40,661 nt of DNA from Chitinophagaceae bacterium. GTDB taxonomy: Bacteria; Bacteroidota; Bacteroidia; Chitinophagales; Chitinophagaceae. Shown here piece by piece: positions 32,972 to 40,661 of this stretch. The stretch covers positions 1 to 40,661 of the forward strand of contig JALHRP010000037.1 in the NCBI GenBank assembly GCA_022841365.1, written 5' to 3'. Numbering within the stretch: position 1 is the stretch's first letter; each line of letters opens with the position of its first letter. Position numbers and translations under genes: made by a program. The notes beneath the pieces were generated by a model, which did not search any database, was not told the DNA's origin, and saw only the letters and a list, made by a program, of their open reading frames with translations.

Positions 32972-34363
32972 TTATGCGTTTAATTGTTCTTCTTTTATTT
33001 TGATCGCACCCGGATCGTACACATAGATTACACTCACGGCTGCACAGATCATAAATACGCCAGCCATGATAATGGCATATACCGGTTGATTATTGTAAAT
33101 ACTCTTCACCATTGGCCCCCCAATGATTCCATTTAATATCTGCGGCAACGTAATAAAGAAATTAAAAATGCCCATGTAAATTCCCATCTTACCTGCAGGG
33201 ATAGAACTGGAAAGAATTACATAAGGCATTGCCAAAATACTTGCCCACGCAATACCTACACACATCATCGAAAATATCAGAAACTCTTTATTGGGTGCAA
33301 AGAAAATAGAAATTAATCCAACACCGCCAATGAGGAGTGAAAGTGCATGCGTTTGTTTACGACCAATCTTTTTTGCAATAAATGGTAAACAAAGTGCATA
33401 GCCTGCCGATACTAAATTGTATACACCAAAGATAACACCCGTCCAGCTTTGCGCTTTGCGGTACATATCAGAACTTCTGTCTTCAATGGGCAGTCCCATA
33501 ATATGCGTTGAGATAGTATCTGTTGTAAACACCCACATACCAAACAATGCAAACCAACTGAAAAACTGAACAAGGCCCAGTTGCTTCATGGTCTTCGGCA
33601 TATTTTTTATATCAGTGAAAATGCTGCTGAATCCTTTATTATGACTTTCGTTTTTGCCATGATACTTTTCATATTCAGCAGGAGGAAATTCGTTTGTTTT
33701 AAAAACTGTAATGAGAATACTGGTTATAAACACCGCTGCGCCAATATAAAAGCCATATTTCACATTATCTGCTACTACACCATCAGGTGCACTTTCAGAA
33801 ACACCCAAGTAAGCAAGGATAGCAGGTAACCATGAACCAAGCACAGCTCCAATTCCAATTAAAAAAGTCTGAATAGAAAAACCGGCAGTGCGTTGTGAAT
33901 CGGGAAGATTATCAGCCACCAATGCACGAAACGGCTCCATGGAAAGATTGAAACAGGCATCCATGATCATTAAAAATCCGGCACCGATAATTACAAGTGG
34001 GGCAATGGTTCCAAGAATGCCGGCATTCGGCATTAAACACAATGCACCGGATGAAAGGATGGCGCCTGCAAGAAAATAAGGACGACGGCGGCCGAGTTTT
34101 GTCCATGTGTTATCACTGTAATGACCAACGATTGGTTGTACAATTAAACCAACCACCGGAGCAGCTAACCAAAACCATGATAGATGTTCTACATCTGCAC
34201 CATAGTTACGAAGAATGCCACTGGCATTTGAATTTTGCAATGCAAATCCAAACTGAATTCCGAGAAATCCAAAACTCATGTTGAAAATTTGCCAGAATGA
34301 AAGACGTGGTTTAGGAGTTAATCCTGATGATGAGCCGGGGCTCACTGAAGTTCCTGCAGCCAT
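32972..34363 (-). CDS. MFS disaccharide transporter (SLC45 / maltose-type)
   Basis: A 463-residue inner-membrane carrier of the major facilitator superfamily with about 12 hydrophobic segments. It has the SLC45/GPH-like look of sucrose and maltose importers: SFGFLGIQFGFALQNSNASG in the first helix, then APVVGLIVQPIVGHYSDNTW with TKLGRRRPYF, the conserved loop between helices 2 and 3. A central cytoplasmic loop (about 220-255, KYHGKNESHNKGF) splits the halves. Many Bacteroidota keep such a gene in maltose or alpha-glucan loci. The gene sits 78 bp downstream of glgC and 2 bp upstream of the exported GH13 gene. Import of maltose or short maltodextrins is inferred from this setting. A possible weak terminator lies between it and glgC. 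Confidence 0.85.
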   Translation of the reverse strand: MAAGTSVSPGSSSGLTPKPRLSFWQIFNMSFGFLGIQFGFALQNSNASGILRNYGADVEHLSWFWLAAPVVGLIVQPIVGHYSDNTWTKLGRRRPYFLAGAILSSGALCLMPNAGILGTIAPLVIIGAGFLMIMDACFNLSMEPFRALVADNLPDSQRTAGFSIQTFLIGIGAVLGSWLPAILAYLGVSESAPDGVVADNVKYGFYIGAAVFITSILITVFKTNEFPPAEYEKYHGKNESHNKGFSSIFTDIKNMPKTMKQLGLVQFFSWFALFGMWVFTTDTISTHIMGLPIEDRSSDMYRKAQSWTGVIFGVYNLVSAGYALCLPFIAKKIGRKQTHALSLLIGGVGLISIFFAPNKEFLIFSMMCVGIAWASILAMPYVILSSSIPAGKMGIYMGIFNFFITLPQILNGIIGGPMVKSIYNNQPVYAIIMAGVFMICAAVSVIYVYDPGAIKIKEEQLNA

Positions 34364-34411
34364 AACAATCGTGCCCCATCCCTGAATGGAGGCGTTTAAT
34401 AAATGATGTAT

Positions 34412-34442
34412 AAAAAAGCAGCACCCCTCAGGGACGGGAGCT
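34412..34442 (-). terminator. Possible partial terminator between glgC and the transporter gene
   Basis: On the minus strand AGCTCCC and GGGGTGCT pair (one mismatch) around an 8-base loop, followed by GCTTTTTT. The hairpin starts at the glgC stop codon. It may only reduce read-through, since the strand and order otherwise suggest one operon. Confidence 0.4.
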
Positions 34443-35728
34443 TAAATTACAAATCCATCAGGCAAAATAGCGCCTTTCTTTACAACCACAATTCCATCCT
34501 TCACCGTGTAAAGCGAATGATCGGTGTTGGGTAAATGTTCACCGCCATTGATACGTACATCATTTCCAATACGACAGTTTTTATCAATGATGGCGTTTTT
34601 AATGTAACAGCGTTCACCAATGCCAATCTTGGGAATACCTCTTTCAGCTGCATGCAGCATTTCTTCCAGTGTTTCATAATAATCGCCACCCATGATATAA
34701 CTGCTTACAACCGTTGTACCATGACCAATTCTTGTTCTGATACCAATGACGCTGTTCTCCAACCGGCTGGCAAGTATGATAGAACCTTCGGCAATGATGG
34801 TACGTTCCAGCGTTGTACCGCTTATTTTTGCAGGCGGTAACATGCGTGCACGTGTAAACACGGGACGATCGTTATCAAACAAATTAAAATCAGGAATTTC
34901 TGCAGTGAGTGCCAGGTTGGCTTCAAAGAACGAATAAATATTTCCAATGTCTGTCCAGTAACCATCATACTGATGACTGATCACTTTGTATTTTTCAATA
35001 GAAGCAGGCATGATCTCTTTACCAAAGTCGGTAGCATCTTTGTATTCATCCTGCAACAGATCAATGAGTAATTTTTTGTTGAAAATATAGATGCCCATTG
35101 ATGCCAGGTAAATACGTCCCTGTCCTCTCATTTCATTTCCTGTATCGCTCTCCCACTCGCCTAAAATATCTTTCTTTGGTTTTTCGATAAACGATGTGAT
35201 CATATGATCTGCATCCGCTTTCAGAATTCCAAACTCAGGTGCATCCCGTTCAGCAACAGGTATGGTTGCTATGCTGATGTCTGCACCACGGGCCACATGA
35301 TCATCAATCATTTTTTGAAAATCCATTTGGTACAACTGATCACCTGAAAGAATGAGCACGTAATCTGCTTCGTGTTGCTGTACATGACGTAAGCACTGAC
35401 GCACAGCATCGGCCGTACCCTGGTACCATCCCGGATTATCAGGTGTTTGTTCTGCCGCAAGAATATCAACAAATGCACTGCTGAACATACTGAAGTGATA
35501 CGTGTTCTTGATATGCTTGTTGAGCGATGCTGAATTAAACTGCGTTAAAACAAACATACGGTTGATGCCTGCATTAATACAATTTGAAATTGGAATATCA
35601 ACCAAACGATACTTTCCTGCAATGGGAACAGCCGGTTTACTTCTGCTTGCTGTTAAAGGATATAAACGTGTTCCTGCGCCACCACCAAGGATTACTGCGA
35701 TTGTGCTTTTTGCTGCTGACTTGCTCAT
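34442..35728 (-). CDS. glgC: Glucose-1-phosphate adenylyltransferase
   Basis: A 428-residue enzyme that makes ADP-glucose from glucose-1-phosphate and ATP, the committed step of bacterial glycogen synthesis. The nucleotide-binding loop is ILGGGAGTRLYPLT (about 13-26), followed by KPAVPIAGKYRLVDIPISNC. WYQGTADAVRQ is at 101-111, the metal-binding aspartate Asp130 is in ILSGDQLYQ, and SFIEKPKKD is the glucose-phosphate region. A left-handed beta-helix follows (IGIRTRIGHGTTVVSSYIMG), as usual. Length and motifs are normal. It is translated 38 bp after glgA on the same strand, an order common to glycogen operons. A transporter gene and a GH13 gene follow. Allosteric control is typical of the family, but the effector cannot be read here. 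Confidence 0.96.
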   Translation of the reverse strand: MSKSAAKSTIAVILGGGAGTRLYPLTASRSKPAVPIAGKYRLVDIPISNCINAGINRMFVLTQFNSASLNKHIKNTYHFSMFSSAFVDILAAEQTPDNPGWYQGTADAVRQCLRHVQQHEADYVLILSGDQLYQMDFQKMIDDHVARGADISIATIPVAERDAPEFGILKADADHMITSFIEKPKKDILGEWESDTGNEMRGQGRIYLASMGIYIFNKKLLIDLLQDEYKDATDFGKEIMPASIEKYKVISHQYDGYWTDIGNIYSFFEANLALTAEIPDFNLFDNDRPVFTRARMLPPAKISGTTLERTIIAEGSIILASRLENSVIGIRTRIGHGTTVVSSYIMGGDYYETLEEMLHAAERGIPKIGIGERCYIKNAIIDKNCRIGNDVRINGGEHLPNTDHSLYTVKDGIVVVKKGAILPDGFVI

Positions 35729-35766
35729 AAGTTTAATTTATTCGTTAACAGAGTATGATTCTAAAA

Positions 35767-37182
35767 TTACTGTAAGCTCTTATACAGATCTATATATTTC
35801 TGAACACTGCTTTCCCAGCTGAAATCAAGTTTCATCATTCGTTCTCTGGCTGCATGAAATTGTTTTTTGTTGTTGTACAGTTCAACCGCTCTCCATACAG
35901 CGTTACAAACATCTCCTGTTGCTGCATTGTTAAACACAAGTCCGTAACCACCATCTGCACTAATATCTTTCACTGTATCTCTAAGTCCACCTGTATTACG
36001 TACTAAAGGTACTGTTCCGTAACGCATAGCATACATTTGATTTAACCCGCAAGGCTCCACTCGGCTTGGCATTAATAAAAAATCGGCACCAGCATACATT
36101 AAGTGACTCAACGCTTCATTGTATCCGATATACGAACTGTAATCGCCTTGCGATAAAGCGTTCATTGCGTTTAGTTGGCCTTCCACTTCCGGTTCGCCGC
36201 TTCCCAGAATGAGAAAGTTCATGCGGCGGCCTATATAATAAAAGGAGTCGCCAACAACTGCAGGTAAAAGATCAGCTGCTTTTTCCCCTACCAGCCGGCC
36301 AATAAATACAAACAATGGTTTGTTGGGGTCAAGACCAAAAGTTTCACAAAGCTGTGCTTTGTTTTTTGCTTTTCCTTCTTCTACTGTTTCAATACTGAAA
36401 TCGTGCTGAATATATTTATCTGTAGCCGGATTCCACACTTCAGCATCAATTCCATTTAAAATGCCAACTGATTTTCCTTTCTCATATTCAAACAGTGCTT
36501 CTAAACCATTACTCATGAATTTGAGTTCTTCCAGATAACTGTTACTTACTGTTGTAACTTTTGCTGCACATTTAATTCCGCTTGCCAGCGGATTGATGCT
36601 GCTTCCCCATTCAAGCAATCCTCTTTTCCAATCGTCGTAAGGGGGAAGAAAAACACTTTGTTCCCATGTCATCCAACCCTGGTATTGTGCGTTATGAATG
36701 GTGATGACTGTTGGAATAGATGCAAGATGTTTATACCGGTAACAATATTGCATCATAAATGGAATTAATCCTGCATGATAGTCGTGCACATGCACCACAT
36801 CCGGACGGTGTTGCCACGCAGAGAGCCAGTCAACAACTGTTATCTGAAAAGCAGTGAAGCGTTGCGTATCATCATCGTAACCATAAATTTTTTCTCTGTC
36901 GAGCAAACCATTGATATCAACCAGATACAAATCAAAACCGAGCTTGTTGGTTTTTTCTTTGATGATGGTGTACTCAAAAAAATAATCGCCCAGATTTGTA
37001 GCGCCTTTATGAACGACATCCCATTCATTTGCTGCAAGAAATTTAGTGCGGTACATCGGCATCACCACTTTGGCTGAATGTCCAGCATCCTGCAGATATT
37101 TTGGAAGAGCGCCTACCACATCACCTAAACCGCCGGCTTTGGCTACAGGATAACATTCGGCACTGACATGAAGAATTTCCAT
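35767..37182 (-). CDS. glgA: Glycogen synthase (ADP-glucose type, GT5)
   Basis: A 471-residue GT5 glycosyltransferase with two Rossmann-like domains that extends alpha-1,4-glucan chains from ADP-glucose. The N-terminal signature is HVSAECYPVAKAGGLGDV, with the KAGGLGD motif at 15-21 that binds the nucleotide sugar. VHVHDYHAGLIP (about 129-140) and TIHNAQYQG follow in the N-terminal domain. In the C-terminal domain, FIGRLVGEKAADL holds the Arg and Lys that contact the diphosphate, and MPSRVEPCGLNQMYAMRYGT is the conserved acceptor and nucleotide loop. All expected motifs are intact. It is the first gene of the probable operon glgA-glgC-MFS-GH13 and diverges from the hexose-transporter gene over 131 bp. 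No convincing promoter element is visible there. Confidence 0.96.
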   Translation of the reverse strand: MEILHVSAECYPVAKAGGLGDVVGALPKYLQDAGHSAKVVMPMYRTKFLAANEWDVVHKGATNLGDYFFEYTIIKEKTNKLGFDLYLVDINGLLDREKIYGYDDDTQRFTAFQITVVDWLSAWQHRPDVVHVHDYHAGLIPFMMQYCYRYKHLASIPTVITIHNAQYQGWMTWEQSVFLPPYDDWKRGLLEWGSSINPLASGIKCAAKVTTVSNSYLEELKFMSNGLEALFEYEKGKSVGILNGIDAEVWNPATDKYIQHDFSIETVEEGKAKNKAQLCETFGLDPNKPLFVFIGRLVGEKAADLLPAVVGDSFYYIGRRMNFLILGSGEPEVEGQLNAMNALSQGDYSSYIGYNEALSHLMYAGADFLLMPSRVEPCGLNQMYAMRYGTVPLVRNTGGLRDTVKDISADGGYGLVFNNAATGDVCNAVWRAVELYNNKKQFHAARERMMKLDFSWESSVQKYIDLYKSLQ

Positions 37183-37313
37183 TGATTAGTGATTAAGCAA
37201 TTGTGCTTCAATATACCAAGACTTTGGTTTTAATGTATCAAAGAATAAATAATTTTTAGAAAGCTGATTTCTTTTTACTTTCAGTCTTTCCAACCAAATC
37301 ACTAACGATTGTT

Positions 37314-39077
37314 ATGACGCAAACAAACCAACCAACCAATTACGGTGCACTGGGCACGCTGGTTACCGTCTTTTTTTTCTGGGGATTTATTGCAGCAGGC
37401 AACAGTGTGTTTATCCCTTTTTGTAAACACTATTTTCATTTAGATCAGTTCCAGAGTCAGTTAATTGACTTTGCTTTTTATACTGCATATTATGTGGGCG
37501 CATTAATTCTGTTGATCTATGGTGCATTTGCAGGGAAAGATCCTGTAGGTAAATGGGGTTATAAAAAAAGTATTGTGTATGGCCTGTTGTTTTCTGCAAT
37601 TGGAGCAGCAGCTATGATTATTGCCGTTAATGCAAACCTGTTTACAGGAATGTTGGTAGGGTTGTTTATTGTTGCACTTGGTTTTTCACTCCAGCAAACG
37701 TCGGCACAGCCCTTTTCCATTTCGCTGGGCGATCCTGCAACAGGAACCAGCCGTGTAAATCTGGGTGGTGGTATTAATTCGTTTGGAACAACCATTGGTC
37801 CTATTGTTGTTGCCTTTGCATTGTTTGGCACAACGGCTGCTATTACAGACGAAAAAATTCAGGCATTGCCCTTGAGCAAAGTGATTGTGCTGTATACCTG
37901 TGTGGGCGCCTTGTTTATTGCCGCTGCTGCGTTGTTTTATTTTTCTAAAAAAGTACCTGCCGGAATCAATGATGAAAAAATTGAGAAAGAAAATAAAGCA
38001 TTGATTACACTGGTTGCAATTACCGTACTTCTGGCGGTTTGTTTTGCACCCGTTTTCCAGAGTTATAAAAGTGATGCAGCTGTACAAATTGTAAAACTTG
38101 GTGATGAAATTACAGCACTTACAAAACAGGCCGAAACGGCAGGTGCTGATGCTGCTTCAATAACATCTTCCATCAAACAAAAAACGGATGAAGTAACAGC
38201 ATTGCGTTTACCCCTGGAGCAATACCGTATGCGCTGGCTCTTTGGAGCATTAGCTGTTGTTGTTGTTGGACTATTGCTTGCAAACATGAGTGCCAAACGT
38301 AAAGAAGAAGGTTGGGGTGCCATGAAGTATCCGCAACTGGTGTTGGGTATGCTGGGCATTTTTGTTTATGTAGGTGTTGAAGTAGCCATCGGCAGTAATC
38401 TGGGCGAACTGTTGAAACAAAAAGAGTTCGGCGGATATCAATCATCACAAATTGCACCGTTTATTTCCATGTACTGGGGCAGTTTAATGATAGGCCGGTG
38501 GGCAGGTGCCATCAGTGCTTTTAACCTGAGCAGCTCCACCAAAAAAATTCTCATGATTGTTGTACCGTTGGTGGCCTTTGCTGTTATAATAGGTGTGAAT
38601 ACACTGGCACAGTACGATATGAGCGACTTGTATTTTTATATCATCTGCGTTGCCATACAAATTGCTGCATTTTTTGTGAGTCAGGAAAAACCTGCAAGAA
38701 CATTGCTCATCTTCAGCATACTGGGTGTAATTGCAATGATCATTGGGGTTATGGCTTCAGGCAAAATTGCCATTTATGCATTTCTCAGCGGCGGCCTTTG
38801 CTGTTCTATTATGTGGCCATGTATTTTTTCATTGTCTATTGCCGGTCTGGGAAAGTATACCACACAGGGATCTGCTTTTTTAATTATGATGATTTTGGGT
38901 GGCGGTATCATCCCTCCTATCCAAGGCAAACTGGCCGACTTAATTGGCATCCATCAATCTTACTGGGTAGCTGTTATCTGTTTCGCTTATCTGGCACTGT
39001 TTGCTTTTCTGGTAAAAGGAATCTTGAAACGTCAGGGAATAGATTATGATGCGCAGGTAAGTGGTGGTGGACATTAG
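37314..39077 (+). CDS. FucP/GluP-like MFS sugar transporter with inserted coiled coil
   Basis: A 587-residue inner-membrane carrier of the sugar:proton symporter branch of the major facilitator superfamily (FucP, glucose/galactose permease). The first helix [17 protein letters not shown], then [24 protein letters not shown] and [15 protein letters not shown], match that branch. The last helices include [20 protein letters not shown] and [14 protein letters not shown]. It is about 150 residues longer than the usual 410-440. The extra part lies between helices 6 and 7: a hydrophobic segment (about 229-249), a heptad-patterned stretch (about 255-303, with [14 protein letters not shown] and [13 protein letters not shown]) and another hydrophobic segment (about 307-325). 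It is divergent from glgA and 106 bp upstream of the ROK kinase gene, so glucose is the likely substrate. Confidence 0.88.
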   Translation: MTQTNQPTNYGALGTLVTVFFFWGFIAAGNSVFIPFCKHYFHLDQFQSQLIDFAFYTAYYVGALILLIYGAFAGKDPVGKWGYKKSIVYGLLFSAIGAAAMIIAVNANLFTGMLVGLFIVALGFSLQQTSAQPFSISLGDPATGTSRVNLGGGINSFGTTIGPIVVAFALFGTTAAITDEKIQALPLSKVIVLYTCVGALFIAAAALFYFSKKVPAGINDEKIEKENKALITLVAITVLLAVCFAPVFQSYKSDAAVQIVKLGDEITALTKQAETAGADAASITSSIKQKTDEVTALRLPLEQYRMRWLFGALAVVVVGLLLANMSAKRKEEGWGAMKYPQLVLGMLGIFVYVGVEVAIGSNLGELLKQKEFGGYQSSQIAPFISMYWGSLMIGRWAGAISAFNLSSSTKKILMIVVPLVAFAVIIGVNTLAQYDMSDLYFYIICVAIQIAAFFVSQEKPARTLLIFSILGVIAMIIGVMASGKIAIYAFLSGGLCCSIMWPCIFSLSIAGLGKYTTQGSAFLIMMILGGGIIPPIQGKLADLIGIHQSYWVAVICFAYLALFAFLVKGILKRQGIDYDAQVSGGGH

Positions 39078-39079
39078 AT

Positions 39080-39133
39080 TAAAAGATAAAAGAGTAAAGG
39101 AGTCATTCGTCGTTAACAAATAGCAGTTAGCAA
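39080..39133. repeat. Degenerate 7-bp periodic stretch upstream of the ROK gene
   Basis: TAAAAGA, TAAAAGA and GTAAAGG follow each other at 39080-39100. After a 12-bp gap, TTAACAA, ATAGCAG and TTAGCAA follow at 39113-39133. The period is the same 7 bp as in the arrays near 1.45-1.56 kb, though the copies here are fewer and more worn. Confidence 0.45.
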
Positions 39134-39183
39134 ATATTCCATTGAATGTTGAACTATTTTTAAGATAAGATAATTAAAGAACC

Positions 39184-40140
39184 ATGATTAAAGATTATGC
39201 AGTAGGAATTGATATTGGCGGCACCAACACAAAGTTTGGTATTGTAGACCGTCATGGAATTATTCTTGATCAGGGGCGCATGCGTACAGATGCACATGAA
39301 AATGCAGAAGATTTTATTGAAGAACTTTATTCGCATTTAACATTAATGATTGCAACGCATGGCGGCAACGAAAAATTTAAAGGCATTGGTATTGGTGCAC
39401 CCAATGGAAATTATTATACCGGCACTATTGAATATGCACCCAACTTAAAATGGAAAGGAATTATTCCTGTTGCAGATCTGGTAGAAAAAAAATTTGGTCT
39501 GCCAACCAAATTAACCAACGATGCAAATGCTGCAGCCGTTGGTGAAATGATGTATGGTGCAGCTAAGGGCATGAAACATTTCATTACCATTACACTCGGT
39601 ACCGGTGTGGGCAGTGGTATTGTGATTGATGGAAAAATTGTGATTGGTCATGATGGTTTTGCAGGTGAGCTTGGTCATGTAGTGATACGCCCCGGCGGAA
39701 GATTACACAAGGGTACAGGCATTCGTGGTTCATTAGAATCATATGCATCAGCCACAGGTGTAAGAGAAACTGCCATTGAATTTTTAACACAGGATCCGGA
39801 TGCACCAAGTCTGTTGCGTAATCACTCCATTGATGACCTCACCAGTGAAACTGTTTTTAAATGTGCAGAACAAGGCGATGCAATTGCCAATCATATATTT
39901 GAATTCACCGGACAAATACTGGGTGAAGCATTGGCCAATTTTGTCATGTTCTCTTCACCCGAAGCCATTGTTTTATTTGGCGGATTAACAAAAGCCGGCG
40001 ACTTAATATTAAAACCAACTGTACAGGCAATGGAAGCAAATCTGATACAGATTTTTAAAAACAAAGTAAAAGTGATCTTCAGCGATTTACAAGAAGCAGA
40101 CGCTGCAATACTTGGTGCCAGTGCGTTGGTGTGGGAGTAA
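39184..40140 (+). CDS. ROK-family sugar kinase, probably glucokinase, lacking the zinc cysteines
   Basis: A 318-residue cytoplasmic kinase of the ROK family that probably phosphorylates glucose at C6. The phosphate-binding loop GIDIGGTNTKFGIVD lies at 8-22, the catalytic Asp113 in LTNDANAAAVGE, the second ATP loop ITLGTGVGSGIVIDG at 136-150, and the sugar contacts in GELGHVV (Glu162 and His165). In most ROK proteins a zinc site follows with the pattern CxCGxxGCxE. Here the aligned stretch reads HKGTGIRGSLESYAS, with Lys176, Thr178 and Ser183 in place of the three cysteines. The flanking residues (GGR before, LESYASATG after) are kept, so the fold should be intact. It follows the hexose transporter gene by 106 bp and is closed by a hairpin terminator. 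Confidence 0.9.
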   Translation: MIKDYAVGIDIGGTNTKFGIVDRHGIILDQGRMRTDAHENAEDFIEELYSHLTLMIATHGGNEKFKGIGIGAPNGNYYTGTIEYAPNLKWKGIIPVADLVEKKFGLPTKLTNDANAAAVGEMMYGAAKGMKHFITITLGTGVGSGIVIDGKIVIGHDGFAGELGHVVIRPGGRLHKGTGIRGSLESYASATGVRETAIEFLTQDPDAPSLLRNHSIDDLTSETVFKCAEQGDAIANHIFEFTGQILGEALANFVMFSSPEAIVLFGGLTKAGDLILKPTVQAMEANLIQIFKNKVKVIFSDLQEADAAILGASALVWE

Positions 40141-40169
40141 ATGCAGAAAAGGAACAGCTTTATACACAG

Positions 40170-40200
40170 AAACACGGCTTTTAAAAGCCGTGTTTTCTTT
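40170..40200 (+). terminator. Rho-independent terminator after the ROK kinase gene
   Basis: AAACACGGCT and AGCCGTGTTT form a 10-bp stem around TTTAAA, followed by a T-rich tail. It lies 29 bp after the kinase stop codon. Confidence 0.85.
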
Positions 40201-40213
40201 TTATCTTTATACT

Positions 40214-40661
40214 ATGGCAGAACCGGCTGTTAAATATTATACGCAGGAACAATACCTTGCTTTTGAACGTAAAAGCAAGGAAAGGCATGAATATTATCAG
40301 GGCGAAATATTTAACATGAGCGGCGCATCATATGAGCATAATCTGATTGAAGATAATATCAGAGGTACTCTTCATGCTTTTTTAAAAGGTAAATCCTGTC
40401 GCTCATTAGGGAGCAACTTAAGAGTGCATTCTCCCAAAAACACATTGTATACCTACCCCGATGTATTGATTGTTTGTGGCGAGCCGAAGTTTGTAGATGG
40501 TCAGTTTGATACGTTGTTGAATCCATCTGTATTATTTGAAATTCTTTCACCTTCTACTGCTGATTATGATAAAGGAACCAAGTTTGAATTATACAGGGAT
40601 ATTGAAAGCCTGCAGGAATATGTATTGATTAACTCCGGCAAAGTGCATGTAGAATTATATC
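40214..40661 (+). CDS. Uma2 family protein (PD-(D/E)XK nuclease fold), 3' end outside window
   Basis: The first 149 codons of a Uma2/DUF820 protein, read from ATG 40214 to the end of the window without a stop. Uma2 proteins have a restriction-endonuclease-like fold, occur in many copies in some Bacteroidota and cyanobacteria, and have no settled role. The family pattern is clear: a start YTQEQYLAFERKSKERHEYY, then GEIFNMSGASYEHN, then YPDVLIVCGEPKF, LNPSVLFEILSPSTADYDKG and KFELYRDIESLQEYVLI. The Asp of YPDV, the Glu of FEILS and the Lys of KFELY fit the expected metal-binding and catalytic positions, so an active nuclease site is possible. About 40-50 residues are missing from the usual length of about 190. 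A terminator sits just upstream, so the gene needs its own promoter. Confidence 0.88.
   Translation, partial: MAEPAVKYYTQEQYLAFERKSKERHEYYQGEIFNMSGASYEHNLIEDNIRGTLHAFLKGKSCRSLGSNLRVHSPKNTLYTYPDVLIVCGEPKFVDGQFDTLLNPSVLFEILSPSTADYDKGTKFELYRDIESLQEYVLINSGKVHVELY

Overview
The window reads as a chromosome segment of a Bacteroidota bacterium, most likely Chitinophagales/Chitinophagaceae. The signs are an Oar-type TonB-dependent receptor, an OMP_b-brl_3 family receptor beside a GLPGLI protein, PorT-like beta-barrels, short lipoproteins with an SxC lipobox, Bacteroidota -7 elements (TAnnTTTG or close), weak Shine-Dalgarno signals and moderately AT-rich DNA. Coding density is high: no gene-free stretch exceeds 300 bases. 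I see no rRNA, tRNA, insertion sequence, integrase or CRISPR array.

Layout. 1-4.7 kb (+): the 3' part of a gamma-glutamyltransferase gene, two arrays of 7-bp repeats, then a probable operon of a DinB-like protein, a BioF-like PLP enzyme, a small outer-membrane barrel and a bestrophin channel. 4.8-9.5 kb (+): a TamB-type envelope protein, ending 3 bp from the convergent ribBA (9.5-10.7 kb, -). 10.9-14.2 kb (+): an Oar-like receptor closed by a strong hairpin terminator. 14.3-20.4 kb: an unusual cluster of amide-bond-forming enzymes: an esterase (-), a RimK-type ATP-grasp plus a YbdK-type carboxylate-amine ligase (+), a lipoprotein with a duplicated domain (+), and a class I glutamine amidotransferase plus a circularly permuted ATP-grasp (-). 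Terminators lie at both edges. This is the best candidate for an undescribed pathway.

20.5-24.8 kb (-): an ECF sigma factor with a TTG start, overlapping by 4 bp a gene that joins an inner-membrane segment, a long polar linker and an outer-membrane beta-barrel; a lipoprotein follows, and a TPR protein lies upstream. 24.9-40.1 kb: an alpha-glucan and glycogen region. It holds glgB (-), a receptor-like barrel plus GLPGLI pair (+), a DUF805 protein (-), the probable operon glgA-glgC-MFS (SLC45-like)-GH13 amylase (-), and a divergent FucP-like hexose transporter and ROK sugar kinase (+). The window ends inside a Uma2-family gene.

How the parts may work together (inference): the exported GH13 enzyme cuts maltodextrins, the SLC45-like carrier imports maltose-type sugars, the FucP-like carrier and ROK kinase bring in and phosphorylate glucose, and GlgC, GlgA and GlgB turn glucose-1-phosphate into glycogen. 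The 14-20 kb cluster probably builds and trims a small gamma-glutamyl-like or peptide-like metabolite that cannot be named from sequence.
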